Shown piece after piece: positions 25,768 to 33,259 of a DNA stretch of 64,000 bases. The DNA lies in NCBI GenBank assembly GCA_934757155.1, contig CAKVLI010000005.1, forward strand, positions 27,487-91,486, read 5' to 3'. The DNA comes from an uncultured Candidatus Melainabacteria bacterium. Lineage in GTDB: Bacteria > Cyanobacteriota > Vampirovibrionia > Gastranaerophilales > Gastranaerophilaceae. The notes under the pieces were generated by a model. That model ran no database searches, was not told where the DNA came from, and saw only the letters and a list, made by a program, of their open reading frames with translations. Every line of letters begins with the position of its first letter. The stretch's first letter is position 1. Made by a program: the position numbers and the translations under genes.

Positions 25768-27170
25768 ACGAGTACCTCTTTTTCGTTTTTATACGTTACA
25801 TAGCCTAAAGGTGCTGCAGGAGGTTTTCTCAAATTCTTTGCGCGAGTGTAGATTACGCCGACTTTTGAAGGTTGTGATGCGGAAGAATATTCGCGTGCGA
25901 GTTTACAACATTCAAAAAGAGTTCCTTCGTCGGGCTCTATTCCGTTGACTTTCAGAAGAATGTGAGAGCCTGCGCAGAGTCTTGTATGGAACCAATAATC
26001 CTCATCTTTGGCCAGTTTGGATACAATAAAATCGTTTTGTTTGTTATTCTTCCCGATATAAACATCAAACCCGTTGATTTGAATTTTGGTAACCTGCGGT
26101 TTTTCTTTTTTTGTGGACTTCTTTTCCTCAACTTCGATTTCGGAAAGTTCGTTCATATTTGCGGCTTTGTCAATGCTGTAGAGGATTTCCTCCAAATATT
26201 CACGCTCAATATTCAAACCGTTTAGCAACTCTTCGGACTTTTCTTTTGTGGTTTTTGATTTTGTGTAAAGTCTGAAATATCTTTGAGCATTTTCATTCAA
26301 AGTTTTTGTTTCATCAAGCTCAATGGTGATATTTCGGTTATTTATATAATCAAAAACTTCAATTTGCGGACTGTAATCCACTTTTTGATAAAGATTTGCG
26401 GTCAAAAGCTCGCCATAAAGCTTGTATTCATCAGTTTTATCACGTTTTTTCAAGAGAGAAGAAATCTTATCGATAGAGTTTTTAACCCTTTTTAATTTAG
26501 GCAGAACAATTGCGCAAAGCCGACTTTTTTCGGATTTTAGGTTTAAGCTTTCTTGAATTTTTGAATAATACTCATCAAGCATCGTGTTAATTGAGGTTTC
26601 AGAAGGGTATTCTTTTTTCAAAACCTCAATTAATGGAGTCCATTCGCCGTTGTTTGTTTTCGGAGGATAAGTATATTTCAAACCTCCTTGCAATTCTCTA
26701 TAACGACTTTTTTCAGCACCCACATTATGCGCACAGCCGATTATTACAGAGGTTTCTCTGTCGTAGAGGATTACGTTTGAGTGTTTTCCCATAAGCTCAA
26801 TACAAAGACAGAGTTGTCTTCTCTGTGAGAACTCATCCATTACATCAAAATGAAATTCAAGAATTCGTTCACCTTCTATAACAAGAGCATCTCCAATTCT
26901 GCAGCCTTCAAGATATTTTCGAAGAAGCATACAAAACATCGGAGGTTGTTTGGGAAAAACAATTCCTCTTCGGTCGTTTTCAATAAAACAAATGTGATAA
27001 ATCTGCGGATTAATATTTATATAAAACTTCCTGCTCTCACCGTTGTTCCTAAGCGAAAATATAAAATCTCTCCTTGTCGGCTGTTGAATTTTTTGCAATC
27101 GGGCGCCGATAAAAAAATCAATATTTTCTTCAAAGAAAGCTTTGAGAGTTAAGGAATCAATATTTATCAT
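25764..27170 (-). CDS. rqcH: NFACT/RqcH-family ribosome quality control factor
   Basis: 468 aa. The N-terminal NFACT-N region (GARLQKIQQPTRRDFIFSLR, ELMGKHSNVILYD) is followed by a helical coiled middle (about 200-330) and the C-terminal NFACT-R domain (YIGKNNKQNDFIVSKLAKDEDYWFHT; SKVGVIYTRAKNLRKP). RqcH binds split 50S subunits carrying stalled chains and adds C-terminal alanine tails. Older annotations call it fibronectin-binding protein. It is shorter than the usual 550-600 residues, mostly in the middle region. The ATG overlaps the stop of the upstream membrane gene (4 bases). Confidence 0.87.
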   Translation of the reverse strand: MINIDSLTLKAFFEENIDFFIGARLQKIQQPTRRDFIFSLRNNGESRKFYININPQIYHICFIENDRRGIVFPKQPPMFCMLLRKYLEGCRIGDALVIEGERILEFHFDVMDEFSQRRQLCLCIELMGKHSNVILYDRETSVIIGCAHNVGAEKSRYRELQGGLKYTYPPKTNNGEWTPLIEVLKKEYPSETSINTMLDEYYSKIQESLNLKSEKSRLCAIVLPKLKRVKNSIDKISSLLKKRDKTDEYKLYGELLTANLYQKVDYSPQIEVFDYINNRNITIELDETKTLNENAQRYFRLYTKSKTTKEKSEELLNGLNIEREYLEEILYSIDKAANMNELSEIEVEEKKSTKKEKPQVTKIQINGFDVYIGKNNKQNDFIVSKLAKDEDYWFHTRLCAGSHILLKVNGIEPDEGTLFECCKLAREYSSASQPSKVGVIYTRAKNLRKPPAAPLGYVTYKNEKEVLV

Positions 27171-27931
27171 ATATTTTCTGCTGTTTCAGGCTTGATGGCT
27201 TTTGCTGTGATGAAAAAGCTTACAAAAGATGTGTATGCGGTTATAGCAGCTCCAGCAAGGCTTATTATTACGTTATAAACGATTTTGTTCATTACAAATG
27301 CCATACAGATTTTAGCAACAGCTATGTAAGGGATTGCAAAAATAAGGATTAATAAAACAAACAATCCAATTGCTTTCCAATAAGTGCCTTTGTTCGCTTT
27401 GATGAGTCTTGTTGCTTGTTTTATTCTCAAATAGCTGGTCAAAGAGCCCGTTTTAGCAAAAATCCAAGCGTATGCCATTGTGTATAGAATGATATAAATA
27501 AGTGTTAATGCTAGAACAACAGCTGCAACGATAAGCGGAACTGTAGACGGTTTTCCGATAATAGTTCCCACAACAACAGGTGCAAGAGTTATTATTGCTA
27601 AGATTGTCGTAAATAAAAATATCGCAATATAGTTTTTAAATCCCAAGATAAAACTATTTTTGAGGTTAATGAATGGCAATACATAATTATCATTTTGTTC
27701 AAACAACGCTTTTATGCAGGCAAAACCGTATCCAATCGCAAACATGTGAATCAGAGTTCCAAGTATGTTTAAAATATAGTATTCAGCAGACGGTGGAACA
27801 TTTGAACAGCATCCCTTATACATATCTGCTGTATTATAGCAAAGTTGTGTTAGTAACGTGATTAATGCGAGCACAAGTGCTTTTTGCCCGTACTTATTGT
27901 CTTTGAACATATAGTTAAATGCGTTAGCCAT
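27167..27931 (-). CDS. Polytopic membrane protein, 254 aa
   Basis: Six or so hydrophobic spans with a short hydrophilic N-terminus. GGAGAGAG precedes the ATG. The layout is like DUF4013-type membrane proteins (a charged start MANAFNYMFKDNKYGQK, then paired spans), but I cannot confirm the family. Four-base overlap with rqcH means coupled translation. Confidence 0.7.
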   Translation of the reverse strand: MANAFNYMFKDNKYGQKALVLALITLLTQLCYNTADMYKGCCSNVPPSAEYYILNILGTLIHMFAIGYGFACIKALFEQNDNYVLPFINLKNSFILGFKNYIAIFLFTTILAIITLAPVVVGTIIGKPSTVPLIVAAVVLALTLIYIILYTMAYAWIFAKTGSLTSYLRIKQATRLIKANKGTYWKAIGLFVLLILIFAIPYIAVAKICMAFVMNKIVYNVIISLAGAAITAYTSFVSFFITAKAIKPETAENI

Positions 27932-28012
27932 TTTCTCTCTCCTTATTGCTTGAGTAAATTATATAATTAATTAGTTTACTAGTAAAGTACTTAACTGCAC
28001 TTGTGTTTAACC

Positions 28013-28095
28013 CTGCGATCCTTCGGTCGCTTCGCTCCCTCAGGATGACAAAATGGTTACGTCATTCTGAGGCTTTAGCCGAAAAATCGCAAGGT
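28013..28095. repeat. Palindromic repeat copy 1 beside the GIY-YIG gene
   Basis: About 82 bp beginning TGCGATCCTTCGGTCGC and ending AAAATCGCAAGG. The centre has CAGGATGAC and GTCATTCTGAGG in inverted orientation, so the whole can fold into a long imperfect hairpin. A second copy lies at 28426-28507, roughly 85% alike by eye, in the same orientation. Confidence 0.8.
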
Positions 28096-28110
28096 CCGTG
28101 TATTTTTCCA

Positions 28111-28404
28111 CTATATGATAGACTCATATAAGTCTTGCCAGCTAGGGTTAAACTTACTAATTATATCTTTTTTAAATTGTCGGGTTTTGCCTTTTAAATA
28201 CTTTTCTCTTTCTATTGCAGTTACAATTGAGTCGGTAGATTCAAAATATACTAATTTTGTTAAATTATATTGTTTTGAAAAGCCTTCGACCACTTTATTT
28301 TTATGTTCCCATATTCTTTTGGGTAAATCGGAAGTAACTCCTATATAATAAACAGAATTATGTTCATTGGTGATTATATAAATATATCCGTTTTTGTACT
28401 TCAT
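28111..28404 (-). CDS. Stand-alone GIY-YIG endonuclease-domain protein, 97 aa
   Basis: Single GIY-YIG domain: the paired motif is YIYIITN and YYIGVTSDLPKRIWEH (residues about 8-35), with the Arg of KR and a downstream Glu in AIEREKYLKG. This is the UPF0213/YhbQ size class. It is flanked on both sides, 15-20 bases away, by copies of the same 82-bp palindromic repeat, with an AGGA before the ATG. The family can cut or bind branched DNA. Here the setting suggests the nuclease and the repeat belong together, but no activity is shown. Confidence 0.85.
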   Translation of the reverse strand: MKYKNGYIYIITNEHNSVYYIGVTSDLPKRIWEHKNKVVEGFSKQYNLTKLVYFESTDSIVTAIEREKYLKGKTRQFKKDIISKFNPSWQDLYESII

Positions 28405-28425
28405 AAATTATCCTACTATTTAATC

Positions 28426-28507
28426 TTGCGATCCTTCGGTCGCTCTGCTCCCTCTGGATGACGAAACAACCGCGTCATTCTGAGGCTTTAGCCGAAGAAT
28501 CGCAAGG
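28426..28507. repeat. Palindromic repeat copy 2 beside the GIY-YIG gene
   Basis: Second copy, from TTGCGATCCTTCGGTCGC to GAAGAATCGCAAGG. A further perfect hairpin (AGAATCGCAAG, 10-base loop, CTTGCGATTCT, about 28497-28527) extends the right end and is followed by TTTTAATAATATTTT, which could act as a weak plus-strand terminator. Confidence 0.8.
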
Positions 28508-28549
28508 TATTGGTAGCTTGCGATTCTTTTAATAATATTTTATTTCAAG

Positions 28550-31213
28550 CTATTTCAAAGATTCAATCAAATCTTTGATAGCATTTTCTTGAACTGTGAT
28601 TTCTTCAATTCTTGCGTTGGTTTGTTCAACGAGTTCTTTTGGAGCGTTAGCAACAAATTTTTCGTTTTTCATTCTGCCGACAAGAGAATTCTTTTCGTTC
28701 AAAAGTTTTTCGAGTTTCTTTTCCTGACGTTTGATTTCTGCGTCCAAATCAATCAAATCCGCAAGGGGAACAATGAGTTTTGAAGCAGAAACAACAGCTG
28801 TTGCAGATTTTGGCGGAATTGGTGCGTCTACAGGAGCGTAAGTTATATTATTAACTTTTGCCAATCTGTGAATATATGCTTCAATTTCCTCGAAAATAGC
28901 TTTTTCGTTTTCGTCAGCTCTAATTTCAACATCAACTGTTGCTGAAGTTGAAATATTGAAGCTTTGTCTTACGTTTCTCAAAGAAGTGATTGTTTCAAAT
29001 ACAAGTTTCATTTCAGCAGCTTCTTTTGGGAAAGAAAGGCTTTCTTCATAAACCGGATATTTTGCGATAATCAACGCAGAAGGAGCATCATCGCCCAAAC
29101 CGAATGAACTCAAGCTTTGCCATACTTGTTCAGTAATATGCGGCATAATCGGGTGCAGCATTCTGAGTGACATATCCAAAACGTATCTCAAAACTCTTTG
29201 AGTATTCATTTTCAATTCAGGGTCGTTCAACTGAATTTTTGCGATTTCAACGTACCAGTCGCAGTATTCGCTTCTGAAGAAATCGTACAATGTGTGCGCA
29301 ATTTCACCGATTCTGTACTCTTCCATATGTTGGTTAACCGTTTTTGCAGTTTCGTTCAATTGGTTAAGTATCCACTTATCAACAAGCGTGAGCTTATCTC
29401 TGTCAATCGGATTGTTGTCAACACCTTCCAAATTCATTAATACGAAACGTGATGCGTTCCAGAGTTTGTTTGCAAAGTTTCTTCCGTATTCAAATCTTTC
29501 GTCAGAAATCTTGATATCCTGACCGCCGTATGTACAGAGAGAAGTCATTGTGAAACGAAGTGCGTCACAACCGTATTTTTCAATGATTTTAACAGGGTCA
29601 ATTGTGTTGCCTTTTGATTTTGACATCTTCTGACCTTTTTCATCACGAATCAAACCGTGAATATAAACAGTCGAGAATGGCGCTTTTCCTGTGAATTCTA
29701 AGCCCATTGTAATCATTCTTGCAACCCAGAAGAAAATGATATCAAAACCGGTTACGAGAACTGATGTCGGGTAGAATTTTTTGAAATCATCCGTTTCAGA
29801 GTTCGGGAATCCCATTGTTGAGAACGGCCACAAACCTGAAGAGAACCAAGTATCAAGGCAATCGCTGTCTTGTACGTAATTTTCAGGATCCGGATTTTCT
29901 TTCGCTACAACCATTTCACCTGTAACCTTGTGGTAATAAGCCGGAATTTGGTGTCCCCACCAGATTTGACGAGAAATACACCAGTCGCGGATGTTTTCCA
30001 TCCAGCCAAGGTAGTTCTTTTCCCAACGTTCAGGGATGAATTTTATTCTTCCGTCTTTAACTGCAGCAATCGCTTCTTTTGCAAGCGGAGCCATTTTTAC
30101 GAACCATTGTTCAGAAAGAAGCGGTTCGATTGTTGTGTTACATCTTTGACATTTACCAACATTGTGTTCGTGGTCTTTTACTCTTAGCAAGAAATTGTTG
30201 TAACTCAACATATCAACGATTTTTTTACGAGCTTCATAACGGTCGAGTCCTTGGTATTCAGGCGGAACTTCTGTACAAGCTTTCATTTTTCCTTCGCCAT
30301 CAATAACCCAAATTGGAGTAAAGTTGTGACGTTTGCCGACTTCGAAGTCGTTAGGATCGTGAGCAGGAGTGATTTTAACCGCACCTGTTCCGAAAGATTT
30401 ATCAACATATTCGTCCGCAATGATAGGAATTTGACGTCCTGAAAGCGGAATCATGACAGTTTTACCGACTAGTTCTGAATACTTTTTATCGCTAGGGTGA
30501 ACAGCAATTGCAACGTCACCGAAAATGGTTTCCGGTCTTGTTGTTGCAACGATAATAGCACCAGGTTCGCCGACGAGCGGGTAAGAAATTTCCCACAAAT
30601 GTCCTTGTTCTGTTTCGTATTCTGTTTCAACGTCAGAAATTGCTGATTGACAGCGAGGACACCAGTTTACGATATAAGCACCTTTGTAAATAAGTCCTTT
30701 GTTGTATAGTTTTACGAAAACTTCTTTTACAGCATCTGAACAGCCTTTGTCGAAAGTAAATCTTTCTCTTGAGCGGTCAAAAGATGCGCCTAAACGTTTG
30801 CACTGGTCAAGGATGTGGCTCTTGTGTTCATTTGTCCATTCCCAAGTTTTTTCAACAAACTTTTCTCTGCCCAAATCGTGTCTTGTCAAACCTTCTTTCG
30901 CGAGTTGTTTTTCAACGACGTTTTGAGTAGCCAAACCTGCGTGGTCAGTACCCGGAATCCACAATGCTTCGTATCCGCTCATTCTGTGGTAACGGATAAG
31001 AATATCTTGCAATGTTTCGTCCAAAGCGTGTCCCATGTGTAAAACACCGGTTACGTTTGGCGGCGGAATTACAATCGTGTAAGGCGGTTTGTCAGAATGC
31101 GCATCTGCTCTGAAATAGTTGCCGTCTTCCCAAAATTTGTACATTTTCTCTTCAGTCGACGTAGGGTCATAAACTGTAGGTAAATCTTCCGCTTTTATTT
31201 TTGTCTCTGTCAT
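28550..31213 (-). CDS. valS: Valyl-tRNA synthetase
   Basis: 887 aa, full length. Class I signature PPPNVTGVLHMGHALDETLQ near residue 60 (HMGH as HIGH) and KMSKSKGNTIDP near 530. The CP1 editing domain (VATTRPETIFGDVAIAVHP) removes mischarged Thr. The last 70 residues form the C-terminal coiled arm typical of ValRS. It charges tRNA-Val. The start at 31213 has GAGGGAA upstream. I see no T-box leader in the 578 bases before it. Confidence 0.97.
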   Translation of the reverse strand: MTETKIKAEDLPTVYDPTSTEEKMYKFWEDGNYFRADAHSDKPPYTIVIPPPNVTGVLHMGHALDETLQDILIRYHRMSGYEALWIPGTDHAGLATQNVVEKQLAKEGLTRHDLGREKFVEKTWEWTNEHKSHILDQCKRLGASFDRSRERFTFDKGCSDAVKEVFVKLYNKGLIYKGAYIVNWCPRCQSAISDVETEYETEQGHLWEISYPLVGEPGAIIVATTRPETIFGDVAIAVHPSDKKYSELVGKTVMIPLSGRQIPIIADEYVDKSFGTGAVKITPAHDPNDFEVGKRHNFTPIWVIDGEGKMKACTEVPPEYQGLDRYEARKKIVDMLSYNNFLLRVKDHEHNVGKCQRCNTTIEPLLSEQWFVKMAPLAKEAIAAVKDGRIKFIPERWEKNYLGWMENIRDWCISRQIWWGHQIPAYYHKVTGEMVVAKENPDPENYVQDSDCLDTWFSSGLWPFSTMGFPNSETDDFKKFYPTSVLVTGFDIIFFWVARMITMGLEFTGKAPFSTVYIHGLIRDEKGQKMSKSKGNTIDPVKIIEKYGCDALRFTMTSLCTYGGQDIKISDERFEYGRNFANKLWNASRFVLMNLEGVDNNPIDRDKLTLVDKWILNQLNETAKTVNQHMEEYRIGEIAHTLYDFFRSEYCDWYVEIAKIQLNDPELKMNTQRVLRYVLDMSLRMLHPIMPHITEQVWQSLSSFGLGDDAPSALIIAKYPVYEESLSFPKEAAEMKLVFETITSLRNVRQSFNISTSATVDVEIRADENEKAIFEEIEAYIHRLAKVNNITYAPVDAPIPPKSATAVVSASKLIVPLADLIDLDAEIKRQEKKLEKLLNEKNSLVGRMKNEKFVANAPKELVEQTNARIEEITVQENAIKDLIESLK

Positions 31214-31791
31214 AATATATTCCCTCGCTCGTGTATTTTAGATAATTAAATCTTAGCATAAACACGAATGTTTTTGTTCTTTTTCTTTCTTTTTGCTTAG
31301 CAGTAGGTCGGCATTACTATGCCGACAAAATTTTTTTTTTCTTGTTTGTCATTTTCTTTCTTCTTAGTTGCGGGGCAAGAAGAAAGAAAATGACGAAAAG
31401 AAAGAAGAAGCACGCAATTGTTCACAACGTCTTCGCTTCGCTCAGCCGAAAATAGGGTTGTGCTACGCACAATCTATTAGCTCGTTAGGGTAAATATATT
31501 TGATTAACCACCCCCTTAATCCCCCTCCCCAAGGGGGCATTGAATGCTTGAATCCGTCCATAACGGAGTGAGTAATCAATGTTAATGAGCCAATAACAAA
31601 GCAGGTGTTGTTTGAACGTAGTGAGTTCACCTGCTTAGGGCGAATTTTACAATTGATTAACGAACGCAGTTCCGGACGGAGAGTTTCTTTGCGCCGCGTT
31701 TCTTTGCGGTCAAAGAAATGCGGCTAAAAATATGAAACTAAAATGTCAATATTTATGATGACAATTCTTTCAAAAACGTTATAATAAGATT
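31214..31791. repeat. Repeat-filled intergenic region upstream of valS
   Basis: No gene supported. Contents, left to right: a terminator-like hairpin on the plus strand (GTCGGCAT, TACT, ATGCCGAC at 31307-31326, then a T-run); an 18-bp perfect hairpin with 11-base loop (31348-31394) and its downstream module ending GTTGTGCTACGCACAATCT (31458-31476), homologous to 4256-4376; GGGTAAATATATT (31488-31500); a CCCCCT/AGGGGG hairpin (31521-31537); GCAGGTG/CACCTGC arms (around 31602-31635); and a 13-bp hairpin with CGGT loop (31694-31723). Confidence 0.75.
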
Positions 31792-32277
31792 ATGAAAAAA
31801 TTCCTGACCTTATTTTTAGCAATTTTGTTTCCCCTTTTTGTAAACGCTGCTGTCTTGGAAGCAGGTGTTTCGATTGAGGATGTTCCGGATGCTATGTTCG
31901 GGAGCTGGCGGGTCAAGGCGGTTTTGGATACATCAAACAGTTATGGCACATTTAAACCTCAGAGCCTTGATTTTTGGAATATGTCCCGAGTAGGGAATGA
32001 AATCACTTTAGACAACCCTTTTACAGGCGCAAAATCGACAATCTCTCTTAAGAATGTCGAAGGAAATGTTGTTGTTTTTTCAAAAAAGGCAAAATATGAT
32101 GACAATAAAGTCTTAACCGACACTGTAACAATAAGGCTGAGTGATACGGAATTCAGCGGAATAAACAGCCTGACGCTGGAATCGTTTTCACTTGTGGATA
32201 ACCATTTGATTAAGACAGAAACCGCAACCTATAAAATTACCGGAGAAAAAATTGCGGGAGAAAGTGTTATTAAATAA
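31792..32277 (+). CDS. Small secreted protein, 161 aa
   Basis: Signal peptide MKKFLTLFLAILFPLFVNAA, then a beta-rich domain (FGSWRVKAVLDTS, DFWNMSRVGNEITL, NVVVFSKKAKYDD) that looks like a small barrel or sandwich. No family recognised. The message is probably leaderless: TATAAT at 31780-31785 lies 6 bases from the ATG. The stop overlaps the end of the sigma factor gene by 8 bases (convergent). Confidence 0.7.
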   Translation: MKKFLTLFLAILFPLFVNAAVLEAGVSIEDVPDAMFGSWRVKAVLDTSNSYGTFKPQSLDFWNMSRVGNEITLDNPFTGAKSTISLKNVEGNVVVFSKKAKYDDNKVLTDTVTIRLSDTEFSGINSLTLESFSLVDNHLIKTETATYKITGEKIAGESVIK

Positions 32278-33094
32278 TACTTTTCTTAAGTCTTTCGCTT
32301 CTGTTTTCGCTCAACAAGTTTTTGAGCTTCATAATAGCTTGTGCGTGAAGTTGTGATACACGGGATTCTGAAACGTTAATCGCGTCGCCGATTTCTTTAA
32401 GGGTCATATTTTCGTGGTAATAAAGAACCATTATGGTTCTTTCTCTCTCAGGTAAACGTTTCAAAGCATCCTCCAATTCCTTTTTGACATCTTTTTCTTC
32501 AAGTTGTTCGTGTGGTGCGAGATTGTGAGAATCTTCGATTGTATCAATTATTTCAATGTCGCCGTCTGATGCGCCTTTTTTGTCGTAGAGTGACGTAATT
32601 GTTGTGTCGTCAGCCAATAACTGTTCGACTTTTTCCTTCTCAATTCCCAAGTAATTTGCGATTTCGGTGTTTGTGGCAGCCCTTCCGAATTGTTTTTTTA
32701 GCTCATCCTGAGCCTCTTTCACATCCCTGATTTTTCTTCTGACACTTCTCGGCAGAAAATCTTGTGAACGAACTTTGTCAATGATATTTCCTCGAATACG
32801 TACAAGCGCGTAGGTTTCAAACCTTGCGCCCATTTTTGGGGTATATTTTTCTACAGCGTCAATAAGCCCTTCCACGCCGTAGCTTGAAATATCTTCAAAC
32901 GAAAAAGTCGGCGGAAGCGCAACTTTCACACGCCCTACAACGTATCTTGTAAGATAGATATATTGTAGGATTAATTTATCCCTGAGAGTTTTGTTGTCGT
33001 GGTCAGCAAAATATTGAGTCCACAGCTCTGTCAACTCTTCATTAGATGCACGTTTTATTTTGTTGTACGAAGAAAAATCTAAATCCTGTTCCAT
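32270..33094 (-). CDS. FliA/WhiG-family (sigma28-type) RNA polymerase sigma factor
   Basis: 274 aa from the ATG at 33094; an in-frame TTG at 33118 is less likely. Region 2 has LILQYIYLTRYVVGRV, FEDISSYGVEGLIDAVEKY and ARFETYALVRIRGNIIDKVR. Region 3 reads LPRSVRRKIRDVKEA, and region 4 has LPERERTIMVLYYHENMTL and SRVSQLHAQAIMKLK. Length and wording fit the FliA/WhiG branch that reads TAAAGTTT-N11-GCCGATAA promoters. Three such promoters occur in this window, one (33193-33219) only 99 bases upstream and divergent. No flagellar structural gene or FlgM-like anti-sigma is visible, so what it controls is open. Confidence 0.88.
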   Translation of the reverse strand: MEQDLDFSSYNKIKRASNEELTELWTQYFADHDNKTLRDKLILQYIYLTRYVVGRVKVALPPTFSFEDISSYGVEGLIDAVEKYTPKMGARFETYALVRIRGNIIDKVRSQDFLPRSVRRKIRDVKEAQDELKKQFGRAATNTEIANYLGIEKEKVEQLLADDTTITSLYDKKGASDGDIEIIDTIEDSHNLAPHEQLEEKDVKKELEDALKRLPERERTIMVLYYHENMTLKEIGDAINVSESRVSQLHAQAIMKLKNLLSENRSERLKKSII

Positions 33095-33167
33095 CCCGTT
33101 CGCCCACAAACATGTCAACTATTATTTTATCCTTTTTGAAAAAAATCTCTATCGTTTATATGTATGA

Positions 33168-33219
33168 AATGTAAATTTTTGTAACGATATCCTAAAGTTT
33201 TTCAAAAAATAGCCGTTAT
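33168..33219 (+). promoter_or_regulatory. Sigma28-type promoter with HLR1-like direct repeat for the LysM gene
   Basis: TAAAGTTT (33193-33200), 11-base spacer, GCCGTTAT (33212-33219). Upstream AATGTAAA-TT-TTTGTAAC (33168-33185) is a perfect HLR1 pattern on the complementary strand, ending 7 bases from the -35. At the other two sigma28-type sites the box ends 17 bases from it, exactly one helical turn further. Confidence 0.75.
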
Positions 33220-33259
33220 ACAAACATGTATTACAAAATTTAATTATAGGAGTGTTGGT

